Below, in pieces: positions 26,501-32,959 of a DNA stretch of 33,760 nucleotides. The translations under genes and the position numbers were made by a program. This DNA is from a virus. Where the stretch lies: IMG/VR virus record IMGVR_UViG_3300006077_000797, positions 1 through 33,760 of that record; one strand, written 5' to 3'. The number at the start of each line of letters is the position of its first letter. Positions within the stretch are counted from its first letter, which is position 1. The notes under the pieces are model-generated. The model was not told where the DNA came from, ran no database searches, and worked only from the letters and a program-made list of their open reading frames with translations.

Positions 26501-27840
26501 CATGCACTGTTGATGGCGTTAAGGCATGGCTTGGACTGGATAGCCTACCTTACGCCAATGTCGAAGGCAGAACCGTCACGGATTGTAATAGTGCGCAATT
26601 TCGTGAATCTGGCATGTACGGATTCAGCAATAACCCAGTAAACGGTACAGGAGAATCCTACGGGGCAATGATTGTAGCTAGAAATAGCGATACTGGATTA
26701 CAAATCGCAGGTGGCTACACTAATGATGACTTATATTTTCGCGGATGGTCAGGAAGTGGTGCTACTTACTATCCATGGAGAAGATTGCTTCACAGTAATA
26801 ACTGGTCTAGCTATGTAACAACGTCATACGTTAGTAGCCTTAATGCCAATGCTGACACGGTAGATGGTGCTCACGCCAACACTACAGGCACCGATATCAC
26901 AGGCGATAAGCTCGTTAAGCGACACGCAAGCGGCTACATTTACAGTAACTACTTTAATATGACAGCCAATACAACATCATCATTACCAACAAAAGTTGCA
27001 ATTGAAACAAGTAGCGACAAGTTTGTTAGATGGCAAACACTCGCTGATTTTGCAGCTAACATGCCGAATGTATCGTCAGCAACATGGGCTGATACGGTTG
27101 ATGTAAACACAAGTACAAGCGCGTCATTTTACAACATGAACTGGCACAGCGGTGACACATTATATTCAACTTCGTCAGGTGGTGGATTCACGTACAGACC
27201 GAGTGATGGGTTCACTAAAATTAAGCATGGCTACTTGGGCAACTCACGACTACAGCACGACACAGGCGGTAAGATTTTTGTTACTAACACTGCATATCGT
27301 CGCGCAGGAATGTACGGGCTTTACGACTCATACAAAACTAGTCACATTTGGTCAATGGGTACAGCCTATGCAATCCCTGATAACGGCTCAACATTCGGCA
27401 ATCTTTACGGTTTAGCATATAAGCACACCAATAACACCACGGGTGGCGCGATGGCAGGTGGTCATCAGATGGTCTGGTGCGCGAATGGTGTTGGCAAATC
27501 CGCACTAGGTGATAACATTTGGACATCGGGCAACATAACAGCTTACGGAACATCAGATGAGAACCTTAAAAGAGATATTGCTGAAATAACAAGTCCGTTA
27601 TTAAAGGTTTGCTCACTTCGCACATCCACATTTAACAAACTCGATAGAGCTACTAATGAATACAGCTTTGAAACTGGCTTAATTGCACAGGATATTCAAA
27701 AAATCATCCCTGAATTGGTGAGTAACAATGATGATGGTGATTTAGTTATAAGACACGGAAAGAATGAGTTGATTGCACTAGCTTTCGCAGCCATTAAAGA
27801 GTTGAAGTCTGAAGTTGATATACTGAGAGGTGCCAAGTAA
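23542..27840 (+). CDS. Tail fibre 2 with HxH repeats and S74 autochaperone
   Basis: A 1432-residue fibre. The N-terminus (to about 90) may bind the tail or fibre 1. Residues about 270-385 hold four His-rich 33-residue repeats (HNHDTDYSDINHDH). Residues about 480-950 contain repeated LDGYDSSAFGKLS-type linkers and TWTGxNxF strands typical of long fibres. The end is a Peptidase_S74 chaperone: TSDENLKRDI near 1336-1345 has the Ser-Lys pair for self-cleavage, then ETGLIAQDIQKIIPELV and a final coiled coil. It should trimerise and be trimmed on assembly. TAGGT lies 6 nt upstream of the ATG. It lacks the gp17-type attachment domain. Confidence 0.9.
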   Translation: MTISNTQLAQSLQTHLNTLLSRDIEMSNWMNGTFDGGTNSDGMYPLTAIDGTFKLFKCPARLEWEVSNSNYGAVSAKSDAEDSANAALSTLAQINALKALIDATASSISDDKNISEQAKSAAEAAQAIATGNHNNILLLKSDVEAIESSVNNLQSSSFADAGDASDSAVAAELSKTLAIDAQLASEQARDTALAAVNYYTQAQVDQIISDLVNGSPATMDTLNELAVALGDDPNFATTITNQIATKSPLGHGHVYTDISGLASDLASRSLATHNHDTDYSDINHDHDISEVFGLQNTLDSKSSSTHNHDTDYSDINHNHDISEVFGLQNTLDNKSSSAHNHDTDYSDINHDHVINDVIGLQNTLDSKSSSAHNHDTDYSDINHNHTIPTYTNSTDDRDIKPNIPPRGLSSYFTSLTGMTGSANTDYQDLLVLNTYSDQSGGKTNALAFDKSKKSIKHFLANFDDPSTWGGYEELAYLSSKVADSSKLNGQDASYYAVASHTHDYLPLTSKAADSDKLDGYDSSAFGKLSTSQVWTGANNFTNGIVKNGNYIPSLISSYYLDVGVSANTWVGLTRNGTSNSVITVTGGLIATSNSYGTDAAKAGDGEVWASKTIHADGGFKVPYAAGLKKPMVVLDGAETYGLFHTEGASDSLSLDFGGTEALKVVQNEQAYVFGNKIWTTGNDGASSGLDADLLDGYQATAFGKLSLSQAWTGTNSFSQANIQGTIPVKSSQDVMGSGHVLYDMTDMMENEAVIAEKNGSMTAGKFTVLPTNSPMAKGISTTSGANYYSAYIPVRAGEKIITEIQAKQTGITARAYIGVERYDKDKKPIASNNGCNYGGLTNTLLTTSWFNYSYTHTIPTSHTPYNGSDGGGVCYIRLRLLCNYNTTGQAYYTGIRVLRQVQAQAGIELEPSLTTITSTSIIPNLNADLLDGYHGSSASSANTYALRDASGDINCRLVRSNYATVTSMASTADMVFRNSTSDDYLRTCTVDGVKAWLGLDSLPYANVEGRTVTDCNSAQFRESGMYGFSNNPVNGTGESYGAMIVARNSDTGLQIAGGYTNDDLYFRGWSGSGATYYPWRRLLHSNNWSSYVTTSYVSSLNANADTVDGAHANTTGTDITGDKLVKRHASGYIYSNYFNMTANTTSSLPTKVAIETSSDKFVRWQTLADFAANMPNVSSATWADTVDVNTSTSASFYNMNWHSGDTLYSTSSGGGFTYRPSDGFTKIKHGYLGNSRLQHDTGGKIFVTNTAYRRAGMYGLYDSYKTSHIWSMGTAYAIPDNGSTFGNLYGLAYKHTNNTTGGAMAGGHQMVWCANGVGKSALGDNIWTSGNITAYGTSDENLKRDIAEITSPLLKVCSLRTSTFNKLDRATNEYSFETGLIAQDIQKIIPELVSNNDDGDLVIRHGKNELIALAFAAIKELKSEVDILRGAK
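24353..24702 (+). repeat. 99-bp tandem repeat coding HxH modules
   Basis: The unit recurs with exact 99-bp spacing (anchor points 24361, 24460, 24559, 24658), three full units plus a part, with few differences. Each encodes 33 residues with two HxH pairs. Like T4 gp37, where HxH pairs hold iron in the needle, they may bind metal; fold is inferred. Confidence 0.9.
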
Positions 27841-28286
27841 TGGCACTTCAAACATCAGGAGCGATAACATTATCACAGATAGCTACCGAATTCGGTGGCT
27901 CATCACCCCATTCAATGTCGGAATATCGTGGAGTTGATGGAACACCATCAACAGGCGCTATATCCTTCAGTAATTTTTATGGTAAGTCGAGTTGGATTGT
28001 AAATATATCACCCTCATCATCAGCACGAACAGGTATCGAGGGTTACGCCTTATCGGACTCATTCAGTGCAAGCCCTACGGGTGGCTCATCACCATACTCA
28101 TATTCTTGGTCTGTTAATGGGGGTGCGTCAATATCAGGCTCATCGACATCACAAACAGTAACTATTACGCAGAAGAATCATTACCCATCAACATCAACTG
28201 GAACAGTAACTTGTACGGTTAACGGCTCGACTCAAGGGCAGGCTAGTTACGACTTTACGTGGAATTTTGACGGAAACTTAAACTAA
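27840..28286 (+). CDS. Short tail-associated protein with Ig-like domain
   Basis: This 148-residue protein starts at the TAATG overlap with fibre 2. Residues 1-50 (LSQIATEFGGSSPHSMSEYRG ... GAISFSNFYG) are a module often found in phage tail-tip and fibre-linked proteins. Residues about 52-140 are Ser/Thr-rich with SPYSYSWSVNGG...TVTCTVNG, an Ig/PKD-like beta domain. It may decorate the fibre tip or the adsorption apparatus. Confidence 0.75.
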   Translation: MALQTSGAITLSQIATEFGGSSPHSMSEYRGVDGTPSTGAISFSNFYGKSSWIVNISPSSSARTGIEGYALSDSFSASPTGGSSPYSYSWSVNGGASISGSSTSQTVTITQKNHYPSTSTGTVTCTVNGSTQGQASYDFTWNFDGNLN

Positions 28287-28293
28287 CAGGCTG

Positions 28294-28301
28294 ATAAATA
28301 C
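28294..28301 (+). promoter_or_regulatory. Phage promoter-like motif ATAAATAC
   Basis: The sequence GCTGATAAATACG lies after the Ig-like gene and before the small membrane protein and terminase genes. Confidence 0.55.
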
Positions 28302-28335
28302 GTATTTCTAATGTAAATTTACACGGAATACGTAT
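28298..28335 (+). promoter_or_regulatory. 5' stem-loop next to start codon
   Basis: ATACGTATT (28298-28306) pairs perfectly with AATACGTAT (28327-28335), and the loop holds the palindrome TGTAAATTTACA (28312-28323). The right arm ends 2 nt before the ATG at 28338, so the RBS (CGGA) is occluded. Confidence 0.6.
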
Positions 28336-28337
28336 CC

Positions 28338-28673
28338 ATGCCCGACCAACAACAACAAGACATCCATCCATCCCACTTTCATCTTGATAAAAAAGTAAAT
28401 CTAATGCTCATAGTGACCATCATCATCAATCTGATATGGGGTGGATATCTGTTCGGTATTCAAAAAACCATCCTTGATTCACATACTAAAACCATCAGCG
28501 AAATCATTCAAACTCAAAAAAAGTTAACCGACTCAACTATCAACCTTGGTAGTGCCATTCAATCGAACACTTTTTACATAAACAACACATCCAAAAACCT
28601 TGCTGATGTCACAAAGACTTTAAAAGAAGTTAATGAGAATCAAATCCGACTTCAATCCAAATTAGAGAAGTAA
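28338..28673 (+). CDS. Single-pass membrane protein, holin or spanin candidate
   Basis: A 111-residue protein with a His-rich N-terminus, one membrane helix at about 22-44 (VNLMLIVTIIINLIWGGYLFGI) and a long coiled coil after it. The place, just before TerS and TerL, is where T7 has the holin (17.5) and Rz spanin (18.5). The plan, short cytoplasmic tail, one helix, periplasmic coiled coil, fits an inner-membrane spanin better than a holin. No overlapping outer spanin lipoprotein ORF was noticed. Confidence 0.7.
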   Translation: MPDQQQQDIHPSHFHLDKKVNLMLIVTIIINLIWGGYLFGIQKTILDSHTKTISEIIQTQKKLTDSTINLGSAIQSNTFYINNTSKNLADVTKTLKEVNENQIRLQSKLEK

Positions 28674-28676
28674 TAC

Positions 28677-28919
28677 ATGAGTAAATCAAACAGAGCCAGT
28701 GAAAGCAAAATGTCACTGCTACACGAGCTATTAGCATCCAGATTAACTGAAAAGTTAAATGATAGCGATGTTGATGCCAGTGTACTTAACGCAGCATCAA
28801 AATTCCTTAAAGACAACAGTATATTAGCTCACCCGAATGACAATAATGGATTAAACGAACTGAGTTCCATATTAAGTTCGTTTGAAAATCAAGGGAGAAA
28901 AGGTGCCAGTAAACACTAG
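28677..28919 (+). CDS. terS: Terminase small subunit, T7 gp18-like
   Basis: An 80-residue protein (T7 gp18 has 89). It has the short TerS helical pattern LHELLASRLTEKLND and LNAASKFLKDNSI, and lies directly before TerL, overlapping it by 17 nt. It should recognise concatemer DNA and guide TerL to the packaging site. The ATG follows TAATAC 3 nt after the previous stop. Confidence 0.85.
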   Translation: MSKSNRASESKMSLLHELLASRLTEKLNDSDVDASVLNAASKFLKDNSILAHPNDNNGLNELSSILSSFENQGRKGASKH

Positions 28920-30591
28920 TAACTCCAATCTTGAAAAGAAGCTTAAATCTGATTTTCAATTCTTTCTTTCATGCCTTCATCATTATCTCAATCTCCCTGC
29001 ACCAACCCCGATTCAACTATCCATTTGTAACTACCTGCAAAATGGCGGCAAACGAATCATCATTGAAGCCTTTCGCGGTGTTGGTAAGAGTCATATAACC
29101 GCTGCATTCGCGTGTTGGTGCTTATATAGAGAGCCGCAAGTCAAGATATTAGTAATTAGTGCAACGCAAGGACGTGCTGATGCATTCTCACGTTTTGTTA
29201 AACGATTAATCGGTGAAATCCCGTTTCTTTCATTCCTTGCCCCACAATCACATCAACGAAATAGCAACATTGAATTTGATGTAGCACCTGCAAAGAATGA
29301 CCAATCACCATCAGTTAAATCAGCATCCATCACAGGACAAATCACAGGTAGTCGAGCAGATATTATTATCGGGGATGACCTAGAAATACCAAGAAACAGC
29401 GCGACAGAAACACAACGAGATAAGTTACTCACGTTAGTAGGTGAATTCAACGCAATTCTTAAACCCCATGATGATGCACGTATCATTTACCTTGGAACAC
29501 CGCAGACACAAAACAGTCTTTACAACAAGTTAGCAGAGCGTAACTACAACATCCGTATATGGACATCACGAATCCCCGTCAATATTAATGCATACAAGGG
29601 TAGATTAGCACCGTATATTCACGAACTCATTGAGCAAGGCGGTCAATCCAACACAACAACAGAGCCATCAAGGTTTAGCGATGAAGATTTACTTGAGCGT
29701 GAAGCAAGTTACGGACGTACAGGTTTTCAACTACAATTCCAATTAGATACATCATTAAGTGATGCACTTAAATATCCACTTAAACTGAATGACTTGATGG
29801 TTACCGACCTTGATGAGTCCGAAGCACCAATTAAGCTGATATGGGCATCACAATCACAGATTATCGAAGGATTACCAAACCTTGGCTTTGATGGTGATAG
29901 ATACGTTAAACCGATGAAGGTAAGCGATGTATGGTCACCCTATTCCAAGATTGTAATGTCAATTGATAACTCAGGCTCAGGTACAGACAAAACAGGTTAC
30001 TCAGTAATCGCAGTATTACATGGATTCTTATTCGTACTAGACGCAGGTGGAATCAAAGGTGGGTACGATACCAATACATTGACCGCACTTGCTAATATAG
30101 CTAAACGATGGAATGTTCACGAGTGTATTATCGAGCGAAACTTCGGTGATGGCATGTTCACAAGTCTTTTCAAACCAGTAATCCACAAGATTCATCAGTG
30201 TCACATTGACGAAGTTAGACATAGTGTTCAAAAAGAAAAACGTATCATTGACACATTAGAGCCAGTTATGAATCGTCATAAGTTAATATTCAATCGAAGC
30301 GTTATCGAAAAGGATTATCGAGACAACGAAGAAGATGTTAAACACTCATTGATGTATCAGTTAACGCATATCAGCAAAGATAGAGGAAGCTTACGTCATG
30401 ATGATGCATTAGACGCATTAGCTATAGCAGTTGCACACCATCAAGGTTTAATGGTTATCGACGAAGACATTGCAGAGGAATCATTCATATTAGAAAAACG
30501 CATGTCACAAATAGATGCATTCTTACGTGAACATGATGAAGGTGGAATGTTTAGAAGTGATAGTCACTGTATTGGTAGTCAATATCGGTAA
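28903..30591 (+). CDS. terL: Terminase large subunit, T7 gp19-like
   Basis: A 562-residue packaging motor (T7 gp19 has 586). ATPase: FRGVGKS at 57-63 in place of a classical Walker A, Walker B IIIGDD with D158-D159, followed by the coupling segment RIIYLGTPQ. Nuclease: D355 in SIDNSGSG, ERNFGDGMF, and HDDALDAL with D500, D501 and D504. Very close to T7 in SVKSASITGQITGSRADIII. I chose the GTG at 28903 because GGGAG lies 5 nt upstream; a TTG at 28882 is also in frame. It ends the late block. Confidence 0.96.
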   Translation: MPVNTSNSNLEKKLKSDFQFFLSCLHHYLNLPAPTPIQLSICNYLQNGGKRIIIEAFRGVGKSHITAAFACWCLYREPQVKILVISATQGRADAFSRFVKRLIGEIPFLSFLAPQSHQRNSNIEFDVAPAKNDQSPSVKSASITGQITGSRADIIIGDDLEIPRNSATETQRDKLLTLVGEFNAILKPHDDARIIYLGTPQTQNSLYNKLAERNYNIRIWTSRIPVNINAYKGRLAPYIHELIEQGGQSNTTTEPSRFSDEDLLEREASYGRTGFQLQFQLDTSLSDALKYPLKLNDLMVTDLDESEAPIKLIWASQSQIIEGLPNLGFDGDRYVKPMKVSDVWSPYSKIVMSIDNSGSGTDKTGYSVIAVLHGFLFVLDAGGIKGGYDTNTLTALANIAKRWNVHECIIERNFGDGMFTSLFKPVIHKIHQCHIDEVRHSVQKEKRIIDTLEPVMNRHKLIFNRSVIEKDYRDNEEDVKHSLMYQLTHISKDRGSLRHDDALDALAIAVAHHQGLMVIDEDIAEESFILEKRMSQIDAFLREHDEGGMFRSDSHCIGSQYR

Positions 30592-30624
30592 CGAGCTATA
30601 AGCAGTTAGAAATAGCGTAAAATC

Positions 30625-30738
30625 GTTAAAAGAACGATAGTGTACGGAGCACGAAGTGCGGAGCCTATGATGATACAGGCTGAATATAGTTAAAAGAACG
30701 ATAGTGTACGGAGCACGAAGTGCAGAGTCTATGATGAT
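30625..30738. repeat. Two 50-bp direct repeats, 64-bp period
   Basis: Copies at 30625-30674 and 30689-30738 both begin GTTAAAAGAACGATAG and end CTATGATGAT with about two differences. Each contains the hairpin GCACGAAGTGC. Confidence 0.85.
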
Positions 30739-30830
30739 GTCAAACCCGTTTCGGAAGAAGAACTCAGAAATTAGTAAAGATTCGCCATGGGTTTAGGTGC
30801 GGTGCGGTTCCGAAAAACTCCCCATCGACC

Positions 30831-30866
30831 GTGAAACATCCTGTGAAACACTCCGTGAAACACCAT
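30831..30866 (+). repeat. Three 12-bp iterons
   Basis: GTGAAACA starts at 30831, 30843 and 30855, an exact 12-bp period (consensus GTGAAACAYYCY), so copies face the same side of the helix. The layout resembles iteron origins or T7 terminal short repeats. Confidence 0.65.
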
Positions 30867-30972
30867 CAAAGCGCCGCATTAGTAGCAATCATTTGCATAT
30901 ATCATGCATAAACAGTGAATGCATAGCATTATCATAGTTCAATCACGCTACAAGCCAATAGAATCAATGATG

Positions 30973-30997
30973 TGTAAATGATACACCATCATTTACA
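30973..30997. repeat. 9-bp inverted repeat
   Basis: TGTAAATGA (30973-30981) and TCATTTACA (30989-30997) with a 7-nt spacer. A candidate operator or cruciform. Confidence 0.6.
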
Positions 30998-31037
30998 TAA
31001 CGATACGTAAACAGTATTGATGATGAGATAAGCAACT

Positions 31038-31045
31038 ATAAATAC
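31038..31045 (+). promoter_or_regulatory. Phage promoter-like motif ATAAATAC
   Basis: The sequence CTATAAATACAGGG lies 12 nt before a short TTG ORF and 72 nt before a terminator-like hairpin. Confidence 0.5.
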
Positions 31046-31057
31046 AGGGTTTGACTA

Positions 31058-31132
31058 TTGAAAAACGACGACAATGCTTTGATATGGGGTTCAGTTGCTT
31101 CTAAGTCATTGATATTAAAAGAGTTTGATTAA
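31058..31132 (+). CDS. Possible 24-residue peptide
   Basis: A TTG-started ORF (MKNDDNALIWGSVASKS...) with AGGG 8 nt upstream, framed by a promoter motif and a terminator hairpin that overlaps its end. No family recognised; the transcript may instead be noncoding. Confidence 0.25.
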   Translation: MKNDDNALIWGSVASKSLILKEFD

Positions 31133-31190
31133 TCTATAAATTATAGATAGTTGGCTCTTTTATGTACGGATTTGTAAGTCATTGATATTA
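31102..31190 (+). repeat. 16-bp direct repeats
   Basis: TAAGTCATTGATATTA occurs exactly at 31102-31117 and 31175-31190, flanking the hairpin at 31117-31161. Confidence 0.75.
31117..31161 (+). terminator. Terminator-like double stem
   Basis: AAAAGAG (31117-31123) pairs with CTCTTTT (31155-31161), and the perfect palindrome ATCTATAA-A-TTATAGAT (31132-31148) lies inside. Confidence 0.5.
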
Positions 31191-31280
31191 TTACATATTA
31201 ATAAAGCTTCGCTCCGCACTTCGTGCTTCGCTCGCAATAATCACTACTTTTTGATAGTTTCAAAAATAATCACTATCTTT

Positions 31281-31288
31281 ATAAATAC
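31281..31288 (+). promoter_or_regulatory. Phage promoter-like motif ATAAATAC
   Basis: The sequence CTTTATAAATACATCG heads a small unit with one 41-residue ORF and a terminator. Confidence 0.55.
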
Positions 31289-31331
31289 ATCGTTACAAAA
31301 CAACTTATTAAAGGGATACTTTGAACGATGT
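31287..31331 (+). promoter_or_regulatory. 5' stem-loop that covers a start codon
   Basis: ACATCGTT (31287-31294) pairs perfectly with AACGATGT (31324-31331). The right arm contains the ATG at 31328, and the RBS AAAGGGA lies in the loop. Confidence 0.55.
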
Positions 31332-31453
31332 TAACTATGAATGAATTGGCACTATTGCAAACCTTTATTGATGCACATAACCATGTAAACAATAACCCTG
31401 AACATTTAAAGAATGCTATAGAATATTATATAAATCACTTAATCAAACGATAA
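31328..31453 (+). CDS. Small hypothetical protein (41 residues)
   Basis: MLTMNELALLQTFIDAH... is a short, probably helical protein with no recognised domain. It has its own promoter motif, an upstream AAAGGGA, and a terminator 38 nt after the stop, which makes a real gene more likely than chance. The second Met (31337) could be the start if the first is held in the hairpin. Confidence 0.5.
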   Translation: MLTMNELALLQTFIDAHNHVNNNPEHLKNAIEYYINHLIKR

Positions 31454-31490
31454 AACAAAAATAAATCAAAAAAATAATTAATAGTACATC

Positions 31491-31527
31491 AAAGCTGTAT
31501 TCCTTCACGGGTTACAGCTTTTTTTTG
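31491..31527 (+). terminator. Intrinsic terminator
   Basis: AAAGCTGTA (31491-31499) pairs perfectly with TACAGCTTT (31513-31521), followed by a T-run to 31526. It isolates the small unit from the ardA operon. Confidence 0.85.
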
Positions 31528-31561
31528 GCTTTTGATTTGGTGTTATTTCAAATTTATTTCA

Positions 31562-31592
31562 CATGACGTGTTGACATGTCACTATGACACAT
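31562..31592. promoter_or_regulatory. Palindromic operator candidate upstream of ardA
   Basis: The perfect palindrome TGACATGTCA (31572-31581) is flanked by more TGAC half-sites (ATGACG at 31563, ATGACA at 31584). TTGACA at 31571-31576 resembles a sigma70 -35 box, but I see no good -10 at the right distance. A regulated host-type promoter is likely here because the preceding terminator blocks read-through. Confidence 0.35.
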
Positions 31593-31669
31593 GAGAAGGT
31601 TTAAATCATCAACGGACACATTGACGTATGATAACAAATTTTAACTTTAATCAAACAGGAATACATAAC

Positions 31670-32167
31670 ATGGCTTCAATTACTTACTACGAATTATCAA
31701 ACTATAACAGCGGTTCACTAATAGCGAAAACATTTGAATTAGATGGCTTAACGTATGAAGAACACTTACAAGAGATTACTGATTGGATGGAAGAGTTAAC
31801 CGAAAAAACTGGTGAATTATGTGAAGAATGGATTGTTTGCGATTACGAAGACGTACCGAGCCGTTTTGTGGGTGAATGGTCTATTGATGCGGAGTTCTTT
31901 GATTACATGGAAGCATTAGAAGCAAGTTATTACGATGCTGAAGTGTTTGAAGCTGCTGCTGAATTGGGTATTGCTGCTGATAAAGTTGATGATGCATATT
32001 ACGGCACGTTTGATAGTGATGAAGAGATGGCTGAAGAGTATTGCGATTCAACTGGGATGTTGTCGGAAATACCTGAAAATTTACGTTGTTACTTTGACAT
32101 GGCTAGCTTCGGACGTGATTTAGCAATGGACTTTATTGAGTTCAACGGTCATTACTTCAATTGGTAA
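31670..32167 (+). CDS. ardA: Antirestriction protein ArdA
   Basis: A 165-residue, very acidic DNA mimic that blocks type I restriction-modification enzymes. Family marks: YYELSNYNSGSLIAKTFELDG at the N-terminus, EEWIVCDYEDVPSRFVGEW, and IPENLRCYFDMASFGRDLAMD near the end. I chose ATG 31670 (AGGA 9 nt upstream) over ATG 31628, since ArdA proteins begin at this point and are about 165-170 residues. It is the first gene of the early block, the role Ocr plays in T7. Its coding strand is G- and T-rich, unlike the virion genes. Confidence 0.93.
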   Translation: MASITYYELSNYNSGSLIAKTFELDGLTYEEHLQEITDWMEELTEKTGELCEEWIVCDYEDVPSRFVGEWSIDAEFFDYMEALEASYYDAEVFEAAAELGIAADKVDDAYYGTFDSDEEMAEEYCDSTGMLSEIPENLRCYFDMASFGRDLAMDFIEFNGHYFNW

Positions 32168-32202
32168 TAGTCATCTAACTAACAAAAAAGGAAAATATTA
32201 AC

Positions 32203-32511
32203 ATGAAATTATCAAACTCAGTTTTACCTTTAAAAAATATGCTTGATGCAACAACATACGCATCATCAACGTTTCAACGCAATATCAAAAACATGTTCAA
32301 TGATTTAAAACAAAATCCAAGTGTTGATGATGCGTATAGAGTCATTAGATATAATATCTGGCACTCATTGAACTCAACGCAACGTGATGTAGTGATTAAA
32401 CCTTCAAACATCCCATGTATTGGTGGCTACTATGATTATGATGATGCGAATTTAGATGCGCTATTAAGAAAAGTAATACCGACCACAACCATCATCAAAA
32501 TGGTGGCTTAA
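32203..32511 (+). CDS. Hypothetical early protein (102 residues)
   Basis: A mostly helical protein with a C-terminal Tyr/Asp cluster (GGYYDYDDANLD). It has a good RBS (AAAGGAAAA at 32187-32195) and lies 35 nt after ardA, so it is probably in the same operon. No family recognised. Position suggests an early host-takeover or accessory function. Confidence 0.7.
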   Translation: MKLSNSVLPLKNMLDATTYASSTFQRNIKNMFNDLKQNPSVDDAYRVIRYNIWHSLNSTQRDVVIKPSNIPCIGGYYDYDDANLDALLRKVIPTTTIIKMVA

Positions 32512-32513
32512 TC

Positions 32514-32957
32514 ATGAATTCAATCATCAATTATATAGCAAAACAATGGGGTTTTGCTCGTGTGACTCATCAAAGTAATACATCTAATAGAAGTGCAGCA
32601 CAAAACGCGTTAAATGGTGTAATGCATCACTTAGAAAATAACGGCTTGGAATTCTTCGAAGTGGTTCGGGTGTTACGTCTATATAAAAATGAGGTGTTCA
32701 CTGTTAAGCGTGAAGTTATAGGTAGGTGTCTTAATAAAGAACGTGCTCTTGAACTGATGAGAATTAAATGGTCAAAAGAAAGCGGTCGTGTTGGTTGTTA
32801 CGATGCATACAATGATGATGTGAATGGCGTTTATGAATGGTCACGGGTTGATAGTTTTAAAAATGTTAGTCGTGAATATAGCTTAGTTGTATTAAGGCGT
32901 GAACTTGATGTGTCGGGTTCATATTCAATGTTTAATGATGTGATAGGTGGTGAGTGA
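32514..32957 (+). CDS. Hypothetical early protein (147 residues)
   Basis: Starts 2 nt after the previous stop and overlaps the integrase region, so it is in the ardA-int operon. It contains a basic beta-rich middle (VVRVLRLYKNEVFTVKREVIG) and an N-terminal helix-rich part. I recognise no domain. Placement directly before int raises the possibility of an excision or DNA-binding accessory factor, unproven. Confidence 0.7.
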   Translation: MNSIINYIAKQWGFARVTHQSNTSNRSAAQNALNGVMHHLENNGLEFFEVVRVLRLYKNEVFTVKREVIGRCLNKERALELMRIKWSKESGRVGCYDAYNDDVNGVYEWSRVDSFKNVSREYSLVVLRRELDVSGSYSMFNDVIGGE

Positions 32958-32959
32958 TT

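Larger units (their letters stand above)
30648..31227. repeat. 17-bp inverted repeats bracketing the noncoding region
   Basis: AGCACGAAGTGCGGAGC at 30648-30664 recurs as an exact reverse complement at 31211-31227. A near copy lies in the second 50-bp repeat. They are GC-rich islands in AT-rich sequence. Confidence 0.75.
30592..31627. other. Noncoding control kilobase: candidate origin/packaging region
   Basis: After TerL about 1 kb carries almost no coding capacity but many repeats: two 50-bp direct repeats, three 12-bp iterons, 17-bp and 9-bp inverted repeats, paired 16-bp repeats, two promoter motifs and two terminators. In T7-like phages the chromosome ends lie after TerL, so this may be the fused ends with packaging signals. 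The skew change across it also fits an origin. Confidence 0.6.

Noticed and set aside
28882-28902. TTG start for TerL at 28882
   Set aside because: The GTG at 28903 has GGGAG at ideal spacing; the extra seven residues are not family-like.
31628-31669. ATG 31628 as the ardA start
   Set aside because: ArdA proteins begin at the residue encoded from 31670, which has its own AGGA; the upstream ATG lacks an RBS.
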